A stretch of 64,000 nucleotides of DNA, taken from assembly GCA_030549495.1 (NCBI GenBank), contig JAUIRK010000168.1:682001-746000 (forward strand), written 5' to 3'. The notes below the pieces were generated by a model. That model was not told the origin of the DNA. It saw only the letters and a list, made by a program, of their open reading frames with translations, and made no database searches. Source of the DNA: Nectonema munidae. Its lineage: Eukaryota > Nematomorpha > Nectonematoida > Nectonematidae. Every line of letters begins with the position of its first letter. Positions within the stretch are counted from its first letter, which is position 1. The translations under genes were made by a program, and so were the position numbers. This document shows positions 21,001-33,000 of this stretch, in pieces.

Positions 21001-24000
21001 ATTCATATAATCGTCGCATAGAGGCATTCATATGATCGTCACATGGAGGCGGGTGTGTTTGTTTACTCAGAATGTGTACTATTATGTTCGCTATTAGTTA
21101 CCTTTCGCCAAATTTGCATTAGAATCAAAAATGAATTAGGTTTAAAATTTGATATCTCACTTCAAAACCAATTGATCCAGACGAAATTAGCAGGGTAAAT
21201 AGGTCTCGTATAGAGCAACTAGTATGCAAATATCATTAGCAATAACACGCTCTTTGCTCAGATATTGCGTTGTAATATCTCATTTTGTAAATTTCGTATT
21301 TTGCATTAATTTCAACTGTTCCGATCATAGTAAATGCGGGGCCCTTCAGACGCGGTGCCCAATTTGGTCAAATCGGCTAAAAACCGGCCCTGAGTGACAC
21401 TTTTGTACTCATTAGGCATTTTTAGTTACTGTTGATAAAGGAAATTTACACAAGAAAATATTTCTGGCTACTAGTAACAAATGTAGAAAGTGATATTATA
21501 ATAAGAAAAACGCTCAAATGAGGTTTTGAACTACAAGTGTAAAGAAAAAGCAATGCTCGATTTTAACTTCAAAAAATAAATAAATTTAAATAAATTTTTG
21601 GATTTCTTACTTTAATTAAATGCCGTACTTTACAATACTACTCAAAGCAAATAATAAGATAGCTAGATTTTCGATACCCCCGATATACCGCCACCCCCGT
21701 TATACCGCCAATTGATGATAACCCCTATAGTGGCGGTATATCGAGGGTGCACTGTATGTGAATTGATTTTGATGTAGTATACTTGTTAAAAAATTAATTG
21801 ATATTACTAAAAATTACTATTTAGGTGGATTCCGGTAAATTATGGGGGATTCCACTAAAAATTCATTGAAATGAATTGATGTTTAAAAAAATGTCGATGT
21901 ATAACAGGTGTTTGGCTTAAAAAAACCACTTAATATATGTTTTAACAAAAAATACACTTTTGAGGTGGATATCGGGGGATTTCGTTAAAAAGTCACCCTT
22001 ATTCGATTTTTGCTCTCATATATATACAGTCCACATTCGATATAAGCTCTTATGTAAAACAAACAATATGGAAAATATAGGAAGTAAATCGTACAACTCT
22101 ACAACTTTTCACTTTTTATTATCGAAGATAAATTTTTATTACAAAATCCGTGCTTATAGTGATTTGTGCGTATATTGATTTGATCGTATTTGAACACAGT
22201 TTGAAATAAAAGAATTTCAGACATCTGTGCTATATCGAATTTGTGCTTATGGTGAATATGAGAAAGAGAAAAATGAAGAAAGCTGTCAAAACTGCTTTTG
22301 ACTTGTCTAACTTGTGCCACAACTACTTTATTACTTGGCTATTAAAACGAATCAATCACATGAATTATTTGAGTTATTTTATATGAACGCTTGCTAAGCT
22401 TTCATAGTCCTTTCATTTCTATAAAAATTCATATTTCTACTGTTTTCATCGTTATGTCCTCTATAATCTATACGTCTTTCTATTAACTACGATCCTTCTA
22501 CAAGTACATACACCAGCGTACGTTCTCAAAACCTGCTTATACCTGATGATGCTTTGAAAAATTGGGCACCGGTAAAGACTCCACCAGAAGTTTTTTTTAG
22601 AAAAAATGTAGGAAATCATATTAACAAACCTAATGTGCAGAAAATCTTAGAAAGCCTTTTTAATGATAAAAAAACTTTTTTCAACTATTGTTTTGGAGAA
22701 ATTATACATCACATTTTGTTTTGGACAAATGAAAACGTTAAAAATAAAAGTAAAATTATAATGATAAGTTCTCAAAAGAAGACATTTACCGGTATCTTGG
22801 ATTCCATTTGTTGATGAATACGGACAACGGTAAACATGCTAGAATTCAGAGTTCTAACCCTCCAATAGGCGCAATAGTAGTTGTAACATGATTTGTCACA
22901 ATGTATCTAAGAGGTACATATATCTTTTAGATAATGTTTTACAACAGTTCAACAATGCATTGATTTTAAATAAAATATAAACGTGTTAAAAGATGTATTA
23001 ATCAAAATAAATTAATAATGTCCAAAATTTCCTTGTTTTTGTATCAAAAATGATATGTGTGTGCTTTAGGGGCTTTCAAAATCTCGATATTTTACACAAA
23101 AAAGTTAAGGGCTCGCTGGTCATATTTTTATTCCAATGCGTATATGATCAGTTTATAATGTAATTTTGATATTTTACTAATTAAGCATTTGCATTTTGGT
23201 AGAATAATATGCGGATAGGCTTGGCATAAAAGTAGTTAGTCATAACATTAGAAAAAGCTGGCGTGGCGACTCAACCAAAAGACAATATATTTTAAATGCG
23301 ATTAGTTAAAATTTAGGATATAGTTATAAATAAAATAATTAATACTAAACTTATTGATAAAATATAACATGAAAAAAGGACATTTATATTGCTTTTTGTA
23401 CCAAGCATGTTTCACAAACGACTTTGGCGTGCTCCAAACACAAATGCACTTTACAAATAGAACAATAATATTTTGTCAGTCTTGCTTTTTTTGAATTGGT
23501 ACATGGCAAACATCTTTTTCGCTTATTAGACTGCGAACTTACATGGGAATCTTCAATCGCATTTCCAGAATTTGATGCTAGTGAGTTACTAATAAGTTGT
23601 AGTTTTTGTTGTAAATTCAAAGGTATTCCTTTTGTGTATTCACTTCTTTTCAAGTGCTCTTCGACTAACTTGTCAGATAATGTTTTCAAAACCTTTTTTC
23701 TACAAGGATATTTTATACCATTAAGCATGTTCAATATTTGAGCATTTATTCGACTTATATTCAAAATTGAAAAAATAATCATTGGCCATCTTTTTGTGTT
23801 TCTAGCACCATTATAACTTTCACACATCTTGTTTACGACATCTACACACGATTTTGTTCTATTATGAAACGTAATAACTTCGGGCTTATTTCTTTATAGT
23901 CCTCATCAATTTCATCATCATTATGCAAACTTAAAACCAAAATAACATTTATATATTTTTTGGTACATATGAAACCATTGAACAGTTTTGATGAAATCAA

Positions 24001-27000
24001 AAAAATTCTTCGCGTTTTTTTTCTTGCAACAAATTCTGAATTTCATCTTTATTCTTTTTTTTATAATTCCAACATAAGATAACTTTTTAAATTAAAAAAT
24101 TAACCAATTTAAAATCTGTGAAACAGTTGCCCGCTGTTATGTTTCGACCTGTGTTATATATTGGAGAGCTTCTTTTGACTACATCACTTGGTTTAATGCT
24201 TACTTTATATTTTCTTTCTGGCTGAGAACCAAGATACACTTCCATATTATATAATAAAAATTTCAGCATAAGCTAAAATGTATGATTTGATATACCTCAT
24301 ACGATATTACAAAAGTTATTATCTATATTTTTGCAATTTGCACGATATTAATTAATATATTTGTCAAATAATAATCAATATAAAATACTGTAATCAAAGA
24401 ATCGAAAAATATTCTTTAAAAAATCGAAAATATTTTTTCTTTTCAAATATATCGTTGGCTCCCGTTGCGAGTATAAATTGAACTGAACAGATAATATATT
24501 GTCTGTAAAGTTTTTAGGGGGAGTAATTTTTCCTATTTTAGTCTTATATTTAAGGTTTCTAACTTGTTTCACATTCATCGGACGGTTATGTTCTTCATCT
24601 TCTTTTAGAAGATATATATATACAGTTTTTTAGGCTTCAAGTCCTTGCATTTATCCCTTATTTTTTCTATAGTTTTTATGGGAGTCCTTACTTTTGCATT
24701 CATCAACTGCGGATACGAACCAATGTACTCAAATAGGGCTATTTATTGACATTTTTTCTTTGTTTTTCAAGTAAGAAACTCTTCTTTTGTATGTATCGCA
24801 GTTCTTAAGGCAAGTGTAGTATCGTTGCAAGACAATAACCTCTTCAAGTTTTGGTTGAGTCTCTATTTTCTCATAGCATACTTTTCCATTTTTTGAAGAT
24901 TTAGTATAAAAAAAATCATTTTTTATAAATTTACGCATATATACTATTTTTTCTCCAAATAGTAGGAAATTGGACTTGCTCCATTCTTCCAAACTCCACA
25001 TTTATCGAAGTATTCTGGCCATTGCTTATTTTTTATCTTCGAAATGATTTTAGCTCTATCAGGTACTCTGTCAATCACTCTCTTTGATAAAATAAAATAT
25101 CTAAAAGATTTTGTAGAGATAAAAATTTGTTCCTTAGTTTATTTTTTCTTGTGGAAAAACTTCTGCTTTCTTAAATGTTTGCGAGTCTCTTTAATTTCCA
25201 TCCATCGTATCACTTCCACTTTGCAATGAAACTTCTGGTTTGTTGCTTCTAATATTCGACTGTTTTATACAAAATATGCTCAGATTGAACACCAGTTAAT
25301 ATCCTAGTGGACGGGTGTAACTTTTTACTAGAACTCCCCTTATTCCACAGGAATCCTTACCGTATACTTTTTACCGGAACAATGCACATGAAAAACTACA
25401 AATTATGTAAAAATTGCTACAAGTATAACTTGTAAATAGTTTCCAAAATCAGTTGTGAATTCAAGGGGAGGCCTATCCGTCTCAGCCACACACCCCTTAA
25501 ATTTTTTTGAAAGTTTAAATACTAAAATTCAAACTTTACTTTATGAACTGAGAATATTTGATAAATAATATTTACCCACATCATAATTTTTGTCTAAATT
25601 AAATAAATTTTTATTATCAATGATTGCAAATGTTGGAAAAAGTCTTATAAGTGTGTCCTCGTTTTTATGAAATCTCGATTTTTCATACTTTTTATGTAGA
25701 ATTGTTTACATTTTATGTGCAATATTTTATACTTACCTTTTAATTAACTTTTTTTTATTAACTTTTTTTACTCCAACACAACAATTTTTTCGTCTGCTTT
25801 TTTTTAGAATATTTTCTTTTCTATTTTGTTCATTTTCAAATAAAACCCTCGCTTTTACTTTTTTATAATGGCCGACTTAAACTTTACATTTTATCTCAAA
25901 AATATTCGTTGCCTCTGATTTATGAACTCATGTTGATTGAATCCTCAAGTATCAGTGTCTCTTCATCATACTTTAATTTTCTGTTTCATATATTCTTTCA
26001 AAATGAAAGAGTGGGTGTGTAAAGCTTGTCTTCGAGACGTATCGAAAAACAATAAAGGCGATGATTGTTCAGAGCACATGATACAATGCATATTATGTGA
26101 TAACTGGTTATGTTATTTATGTGTTGGCCTCCAAAAAGGCTTCAATAAATTTTATGACAAATATCTTCCTCTGGGTTTTAATTATGTATGTACCTCTTGC
26201 CTTGATAAGAAAAAAAGTTTAAAATTATCTCATTCCTGTGATACCGTTTCTTCTACTCCAAATTTGTCTGAAAACTCTTGTAATAATAAAGGACATGGGG
26301 ATACTACTAGTCTATCATCAAAATTAGATGATTTACTGAATAAAGTTAACAATTTAGAAAATAATAATTTCTGCGAAATCCGAAAAGGCTTCTGTATTAC
26401 CAAAAAAAATTTCCTATGCTGATGTTGTAAAGAAGCCAGTCAACAACTTTTGTTTTTACGTTTCAAAATCTGATGCCGATGATAATGTTTTTGAAAAGTC
26501 TTCAAAAGTGCTGAAAGACGTTCAAGTTAGTTCTGTGAAAAAAATGAAAAACAAGTATTGCTTTAAGTTTAGTGACTCTCAAAGTATGCAGAGAGCTTCT
26601 GAAAAATTATCCACTGAAAAGCTTAAAGTTGATCCGGCTAGAAAGTTTTTGCCTAAACTAAGTCTCAATTTTTCATGTAAAATATCTGATGAAGAGATTT
26701 TAGAATCAATGTTTTCTAAAAATCCTAGCCTTAAAAGTTTGAAAGAACAAGGTGAGGTTTTTAGATTTCTGTTTTCTAAAAAGTTAAGGTCTCAAGATCG
26801 TAAACTTTTAGTTTTTGTAGTGTCCAGTAAAATTTTCAATTTCTTTCAAAAAAATAAGTTTGTAGTTTACATTGATTTGAATAGTTATAAGAATAGAATA
26901 GACACAAGGCATCAAAGTGTACTAGAAAACCTATTTGTAGGTACTGTTCTAAAAATCACAATGGTAGTTCTTATGATATGGCTTCTAATCAATTAACGTG

Positions 27001-30000
27001 CGCAACTTGTAAGTTTTTTTGTCGTGAAAAAACTGATCATTCAGCATTTGATTTCGCTTGTCCATCAGTGCAAAAAGAAGTTGAAAGGGTCAAGTTTAAT
27101 ACAAACTATTATGAATCAAACAATCATTCATATTTTCAAAATGATTTTTTGTTTAATTTTGCTGAATTGAATCCATATTTCTCTAGTAGTAGTAACACTT
27201 CTCTTCTTACTCTTTCTGATGCTATATAAAATATAATACTTGATGTTGGAAATCTTGCAGCGGTTTGCATAAACCTTTAGATTTCACACTTCATTTCTTT
27301 TGAATACATATATTTTCATCAAAATTCAGTATAAAATTACCTTATATCTCTGTTCATTCTTATTAATATTTTCATTTTATTTAAATAAACTTACTTACTT
27401 ACTTACTTAATGAAAAGTTTAGTTTTCTCTTTTTGATTAAAAATAAAATTTTCTTTCCAATTTTCAGTAAGACCACCTGTGATCAAAAGCTGGAATCCGC
27501 CACTGTTCAAAATATTATAGAAAGTCACCTTATTTCCTGGAACTCGTCTTCTTCACACAGCACGTTTCCGCTAGCTTTGCATTCAAAAGTATCAGTCATT
27601 ATCACAAGAACTATGAATACAACAAGGGGAACTTGCTTACAAATGATTTGACACAAACTCCACATATTTTGTTTTAGTGTTGTTGAAGAAAAATACGGAA
27701 GTGATCAATACAAGGGTTTTTAGTGTATAAACATCATACGTATAAATGGAAATTTCGACTTCTTTGAAGTTACCGCTCTTTGGACACATGGTGGCGAATT
27801 TATTATTTTCATCATTACTTTTGTTACTTTTCACTCTCTACATACAGCAATCTGTCTCGCTCTCCTAAAACGTATCCATTGCGACGTGATTGAGTATGTG
27901 TCCTAAGGCGGTGTTGTGTAACTAGAGGTATTGTATCGACCACTAAATTGGGCAAGCGATAAAACAAGCGATAATTTTTGTTTTGCACTGTAAATACCCC
28001 CACTAACAACTCATCATTTTGTATAAAACATATTTCATACAATATTATACTGAAAAAACATTGCAAAATGCCCTGTCGAAGGAACTAATGCTGTAAATGA
28101 AAGTGTTCCTTTCTAGAGTTAAAAAAGCATGAACCGGAAATCATCTGAAAAATGACAGTTGAGGGTTTAAACTTTGAAAGCAATTTTGTGTGTGAAATAA
28201 AATTTAGCAAGTTCCTGTGAAAACTTTGATGATCTTATGAATAACAACAGCATTCTACTGAAAGGAATTTACTCATGTGATCTGTAAATGGTACTTTATC
28301 AAAATTCAAAAAATGTATTACGATCTACTCTTGTGTTTTGAAATTTTCTGTTGCTCTGTATTGTATGCAGACCAAAGTTTTTATCAAGAAACCCCATGTC
28401 AATTGTGTCAACCGATGTTAAAACCTGGTCACCTTACATTAAATGCTTGTTCGCATTTTTACATGTGCAACAAACGACCAACTATACATCAATATATTCA
28501 AGAAAACATCACAAATTTATCTATATATGTGAAAAGCTGTCAACTACATTCATTTGAAAATTGATAAAATATTTTCCAAATACTCTAAATTATAGTTGAA
28601 TAATATGTAATAATATGAAAGAGTATGAAAACACTTCAAATCTTGAAAAAATGTTTGTTTTTGAAAGCAATCAATTTGTTACTCTTCTCTGGGGAAAAAT
28701 TTTCAATAAAGTTTTGTCTATTTTAATGAGTATTTCACTCATAAAAAACTAGTAACGGTTACTGGAATTCTCCAGTGAACTTATTGTCTCAAAAGTACAT
28801 GAATTACCAGTAGTTCGGGAAGCATTAGAATTAAGCTTGAGACATTTACTATGCTGTTAGTAAATTACAACTCTATTATTCGTCATCAAGCAAAATGGTA
28901 AATTTACTAATATTCATATGAATTTAGTCAAATTTTCCTTTTTTTTCAAATTTTTTTAATTTTTACTTATAAAAATGAGTTCAGACTTTTCTTTTTCACT
29001 TTGATATAATTTTGTTCAATTTTACTAGATTTGTATAGGTTTTTTTATTTAAGTTAATTTCGGTGAGGTTTTTGGATTTTTTTGAGTAACACCTAGTTTT
29101 TAATTAAAAAGAATAATTTTTCGCTTAAACTTCACTTCTATAAAGTTTTACTGAGTTTGACTGAATTAAGTTTAGTCATTAGATTTTGTGAATTTTTTTA
29201 AACTTTTCATTGAAACTTTTTTAACTTTCAATGATAATGAGTAAATTTTAGCTTAGCTATTTTATTTAGTTATAACTTCGGTGGATTTTGGTAGAGTTTT
29301 CTGAATTCTCTTGGAAAAGTTTGTTAAGTTTTTTCCATATTAAATAATTTCCAGTATATTTTGTTTAATTTGATGAAAGTTCATTGAATTTTATTAGATT
29401 TTGGTCAATTCCTTCTAAATTTGGTAGATTTAGACGGATTTCGGTAGATTTTGGTGAATTTCAGTATATTTTGGTCCATTAGGGTTAAAAGTCATAATCC
29501 AGCATATATAGTGTGGTGCATGAAAAATCATTGAGTTTTATCAGATTTTGGTAAATTTCTTTTAGATTTCGGTGGAAAGTCAAAATCATTTTCAGCATAT
29601 AGTGTAGTTGCATGTAAAATCATTGACTTTTATCAAATTTTGGTAAATTTCTTCAAGATTTCGGTGGATTTCGGTAAAAAGTCACACCCGCACATAATAT
29701 TGCTAGTGAGATCATATTTTTCGTAATTTGTGTCGAACGCTAATGAAATTTTACTAATTCGTTTAACCCTCGCTTGACGGACTCCGGACAATTTTGTCCA
29801 TTGCCAATTTAAAACACATTTTTCTAAAATATCCACCATAGAAACTTCTCTCAAAAGTAACATGTAAACGTTCTCGTTAGGATAAAGAATCTAAATAAAA
29901 TAAAATTAGCAAAAAAAATTATTTTATTGTTTTTGAAAAAAAGAAAATTTTGAAATTATAGTAAAAGTTAGTATATTTGGCGTTAAATTTATATGATTTG

Positions 30001-33000
30001 ACTAAGCATTCAGAACACAATATTCTATAATGTACATTGCAAACAAACTTTTTGCATTTTCACACTTTTTAGATGCTTTTTTTCTTTTTAATTTGCAACA
30101 GTAACACAAAGATCTTGAAGTGGAAGTCGTTGGTTGAATAGTGTCTTGAGAAAAACTATAAAAAGAGAATAAGTTTCTGATAGCTAAGGGTACTTCGGAT
30201 ATCATTGATCTTGTTTTCATTGATTCTTCGGCCAGAATTGATAAATTCTGTATGAAAACTTTTCTTCTACTTTCTTTGGTTGAAGGAAATTTGTCAGGCG
30301 AGTTGAACTTGGCAATTATCCAGGTGTTCAAGACACTAATGTCTAAATAGTTAGAAAAAACTGCATGCGTCCATTTTCTATTAGGCTTGTAAGACCTGTA
30401 GGCTCTGAGCATTTTATTAGCAACATCCCCACTCCTTTATATTCATTATAAGATAATAAATAAGCTGTCAGGTTTAGAATGAACATTGCTTACTCTTGGA
30501 TTTTTATGTTGTGAGGATAGAATATACACAAATTTGAAGTTTTTAGAAGATTTCTTGGTATGTAGACAGTCAAAGAAGCAAATTTTGTGTAAATTATTCT
30601 ACTCTCATACTCACATAATTTCAAGTTTTTGAGATAGGGTGGCCTGAATATAAAAGGGAGAAACCTTCTGTTAGCCATAACTGTTCCACACAAAGAAACG
30701 TCTTAGCCATTACACCAAATGAGAAGTTCATGACTAGTAAAAAAATCGATCAGTGTATAATCCAGAACCTTTCTGGATGCTACTATCTTTTATCAAACGC
30801 TTGCACGCGTTGAAACAGAAAAGTAGGAGGGTCCTGTAAACCAGACACGTAAATTTCAGGTTTCATGCAGTAAAAATATTTAGCGTCGTTCAAGTGATAA
30901 AACTTCACCCCATAGTGGCCGGGCTTCTTAGGGTGGATGATTTTTTGCATACGCGAAAGACGGATATATGCCGTAAAACTCCCAAAATGAAAATTTAATA
31001 TAAAAGGACAATATTCTCGATTTTATTACTATTATGCTTTATTTTCAAGATATTCACTTTATATTTCTTACTAAACAACTGTTTAATCCCTTAGAAACGC
31101 TAAAATATATTTTGATTTTAACGCCATCTATGAAAATAAATTTGAAAAAGTACAACTACATAAAAATGGAAAGAATTCATTGGAAAGAATTCATTGTCTA
31201 AACCAGCGTTTTTCAAACTTATTTTACTGCGACCCATAGCAAGAACCACAGTTTGCATCGCTACCCATAATACTTAGGTGTAATAAGACAAACTCTGTTC
31301 ACTAGATTCATTTATTCAGCATCTTTTTTGTCACGCCCCATTTTATTTTTCACGCGACCCACTGAAGTGTAGGGACCCACAGTTTGAAAAACGCTTCAAA
31401 ATTATATTAGAAGTATATGAAGTATATAAATAATCGTCAGATCATCAGATCAGTATTTATTTCTATTATTCTTGTGACCTTGAAACACTTTTCATTGATA
31501 TTTTTCCTTACTATAAACAGACGAGCCACCTTCATATCTGTTTACAAATCACCTGGCCTTGAAGCATTTTTCTATGAAAAGCGTATTCATATCATAAATT
31601 CGAAAACTTGTTCATTATAATGTCTTCCATTTCTCTTCTTCCGTGTCGAGCATTTCTTCTTTACATACTCTCATGATTCTGAAACCGCAACATATGTTGT
31701 ATATGAGGCTTCTCAATCTTCGGATGAAACTTTTAGTGTTTCGGATAGCCTTGTTGCACCGGATGGTACCATTTTTCAATGGGAACCTTTATCCTCAACA
31801 TATGGGAAACCATTTTCTCCTAATATTAGAAATCGTTGGAGAGTTCCTTGGATATTTTCAAACTATTTTTCACACAAGAGATTATTTGTCACATATTTCG
31901 CTGCACTAAAACAAAAATGGATGACGTTTTTTGCAAGTTTATTTAATTTTCTCTTTCATTTGTATGTAACGTAATTCTGAATGTTGAAATAAGATTAGGG
32001 ATGTAGCTATTCCAAATTTTGCCGATATATTATATTTGCCATTCACCGAATGATTCCTATACCTTGTCTTACTATAATTTTTCCAAAACATTAGGGATGT
32101 ACATCCGCCCTTAAAATTTTTATTGGGGGTGTGAAACCTATTTTGCAAAACCATGTCGCCCTTCTGAATGTGCGTCTCTCGGTACAATCATGTATATCTA
32201 TATATACAACCATATACATTTATTTATAATTTTACCTTTACTATTATTTATCTTATTTTTAAGTTGAAAAATTTGAAAAAAATTGCAATTTAAAATCTAT
32301 TTACAATTATATAATATCCACACATTCAAAAAACTTAAATAGGCTTTTTCATAAAAGTTTTTAAAAAATAACAAATGAAAGACTAATTGTTGCTTTAATT
32401 GAGCTTTATCTAATTTAATAGTTAAAAATTAAAATTAAAACTTCTAGTGTTAAAATGCACAAATATTAATTTTTCTTCAACTTCGCAAGTTGGTGGTGGC
32501 CTATACTACTATTTCGGCTGCGATCCTCCCTAATGAAGATATTAAAATGGATAAAAATCGTATTGATTATATATCGTGCTTATAACTTTTAAGTCCTTCC
32601 ACCTCCAAAATTTTAAAAAATAAATGATTTGAGTCAGTAATTTTTTGCCTCATAAATAAAAAACTGCTAATAGACTTTTTTATTTTGTAGAAGTGAAATT
32701 AATCATTAGCAAAATTTGAAATACCGTTATGATAAATTTTCAATTTGTGATTTGTTCGCGTATTTTTCTACTCTTTTTTTCATTGGTCAAGCTAAAAATA
32801 AACGCCTTGACATAAAGTATCTATTTTCACAAAAAAAACAGAGAGCCTTTTCTCAAAGCTGTGATGAATTGAGATATGTTCATTTTAATTCATGTGTTCA
32901 TCCGCTTTGATGTCAGGAGGGAAAGAAATCTCAACAATAAGTTGTCCCCAATTCGAATCCTACATGATCATTTTTTTCAAAGCTGTCATAAGTATTTCAC

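Larger units (their letters stand above)
17188..21754. mobile_element. Middle layer: Tigger/pogo-like non-autonomous element
   Basis: The ends are CACTGCTCCCTCGCTTTACC on the left and CAGTGCACCCTCGATATACC inverted on the right, with TA on both outer sides (17186-17187, 21755-21756). Ends of this kind are typical of pogo/Tigger transposons. About 850 bp belong to this layer; the rest is an inserted hAT. The left part contains two decayed ~220-bp direct repeats (about 17235-17455 and 17455-17620), each with CCCGATTTAACG-like and YGCCRTCCGCCA phrases. No transposase is present. Confidence 0.7.
17071..21998. mobile_element. Outer layer of a three-element nest: short element with GGGTGTGA ends
   Basis: The left end CGGGTGTGATTTTTATCGGA (17071) and right end ...AAAAAGTCACCC (21998) are imperfect inverted repeats flanked by an 8-bp duplication TTATTCGA at 17063-17070 and 21999-22006. 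Without its inserts the element is only about 360 bp, so it is a MITE. The superfamily is uncertain; 8-bp duplications fit hAT or P-like elements. Confidence 0.65.

Noticed and set aside
28277-28564. 95-codon frame with several cysteines
   Set aside because: The CQLCQP run looked like a finger but no second half or family match could be found, and an overlapping frame is equally open.
25312-29690. Possible single element between the GGGTGTAAC end and the GTCACACCCG end
   Set aside because: The 8 bases outside the two ends do not match (CTAGTGGA against CACATAAT), so pairing is unsupported.
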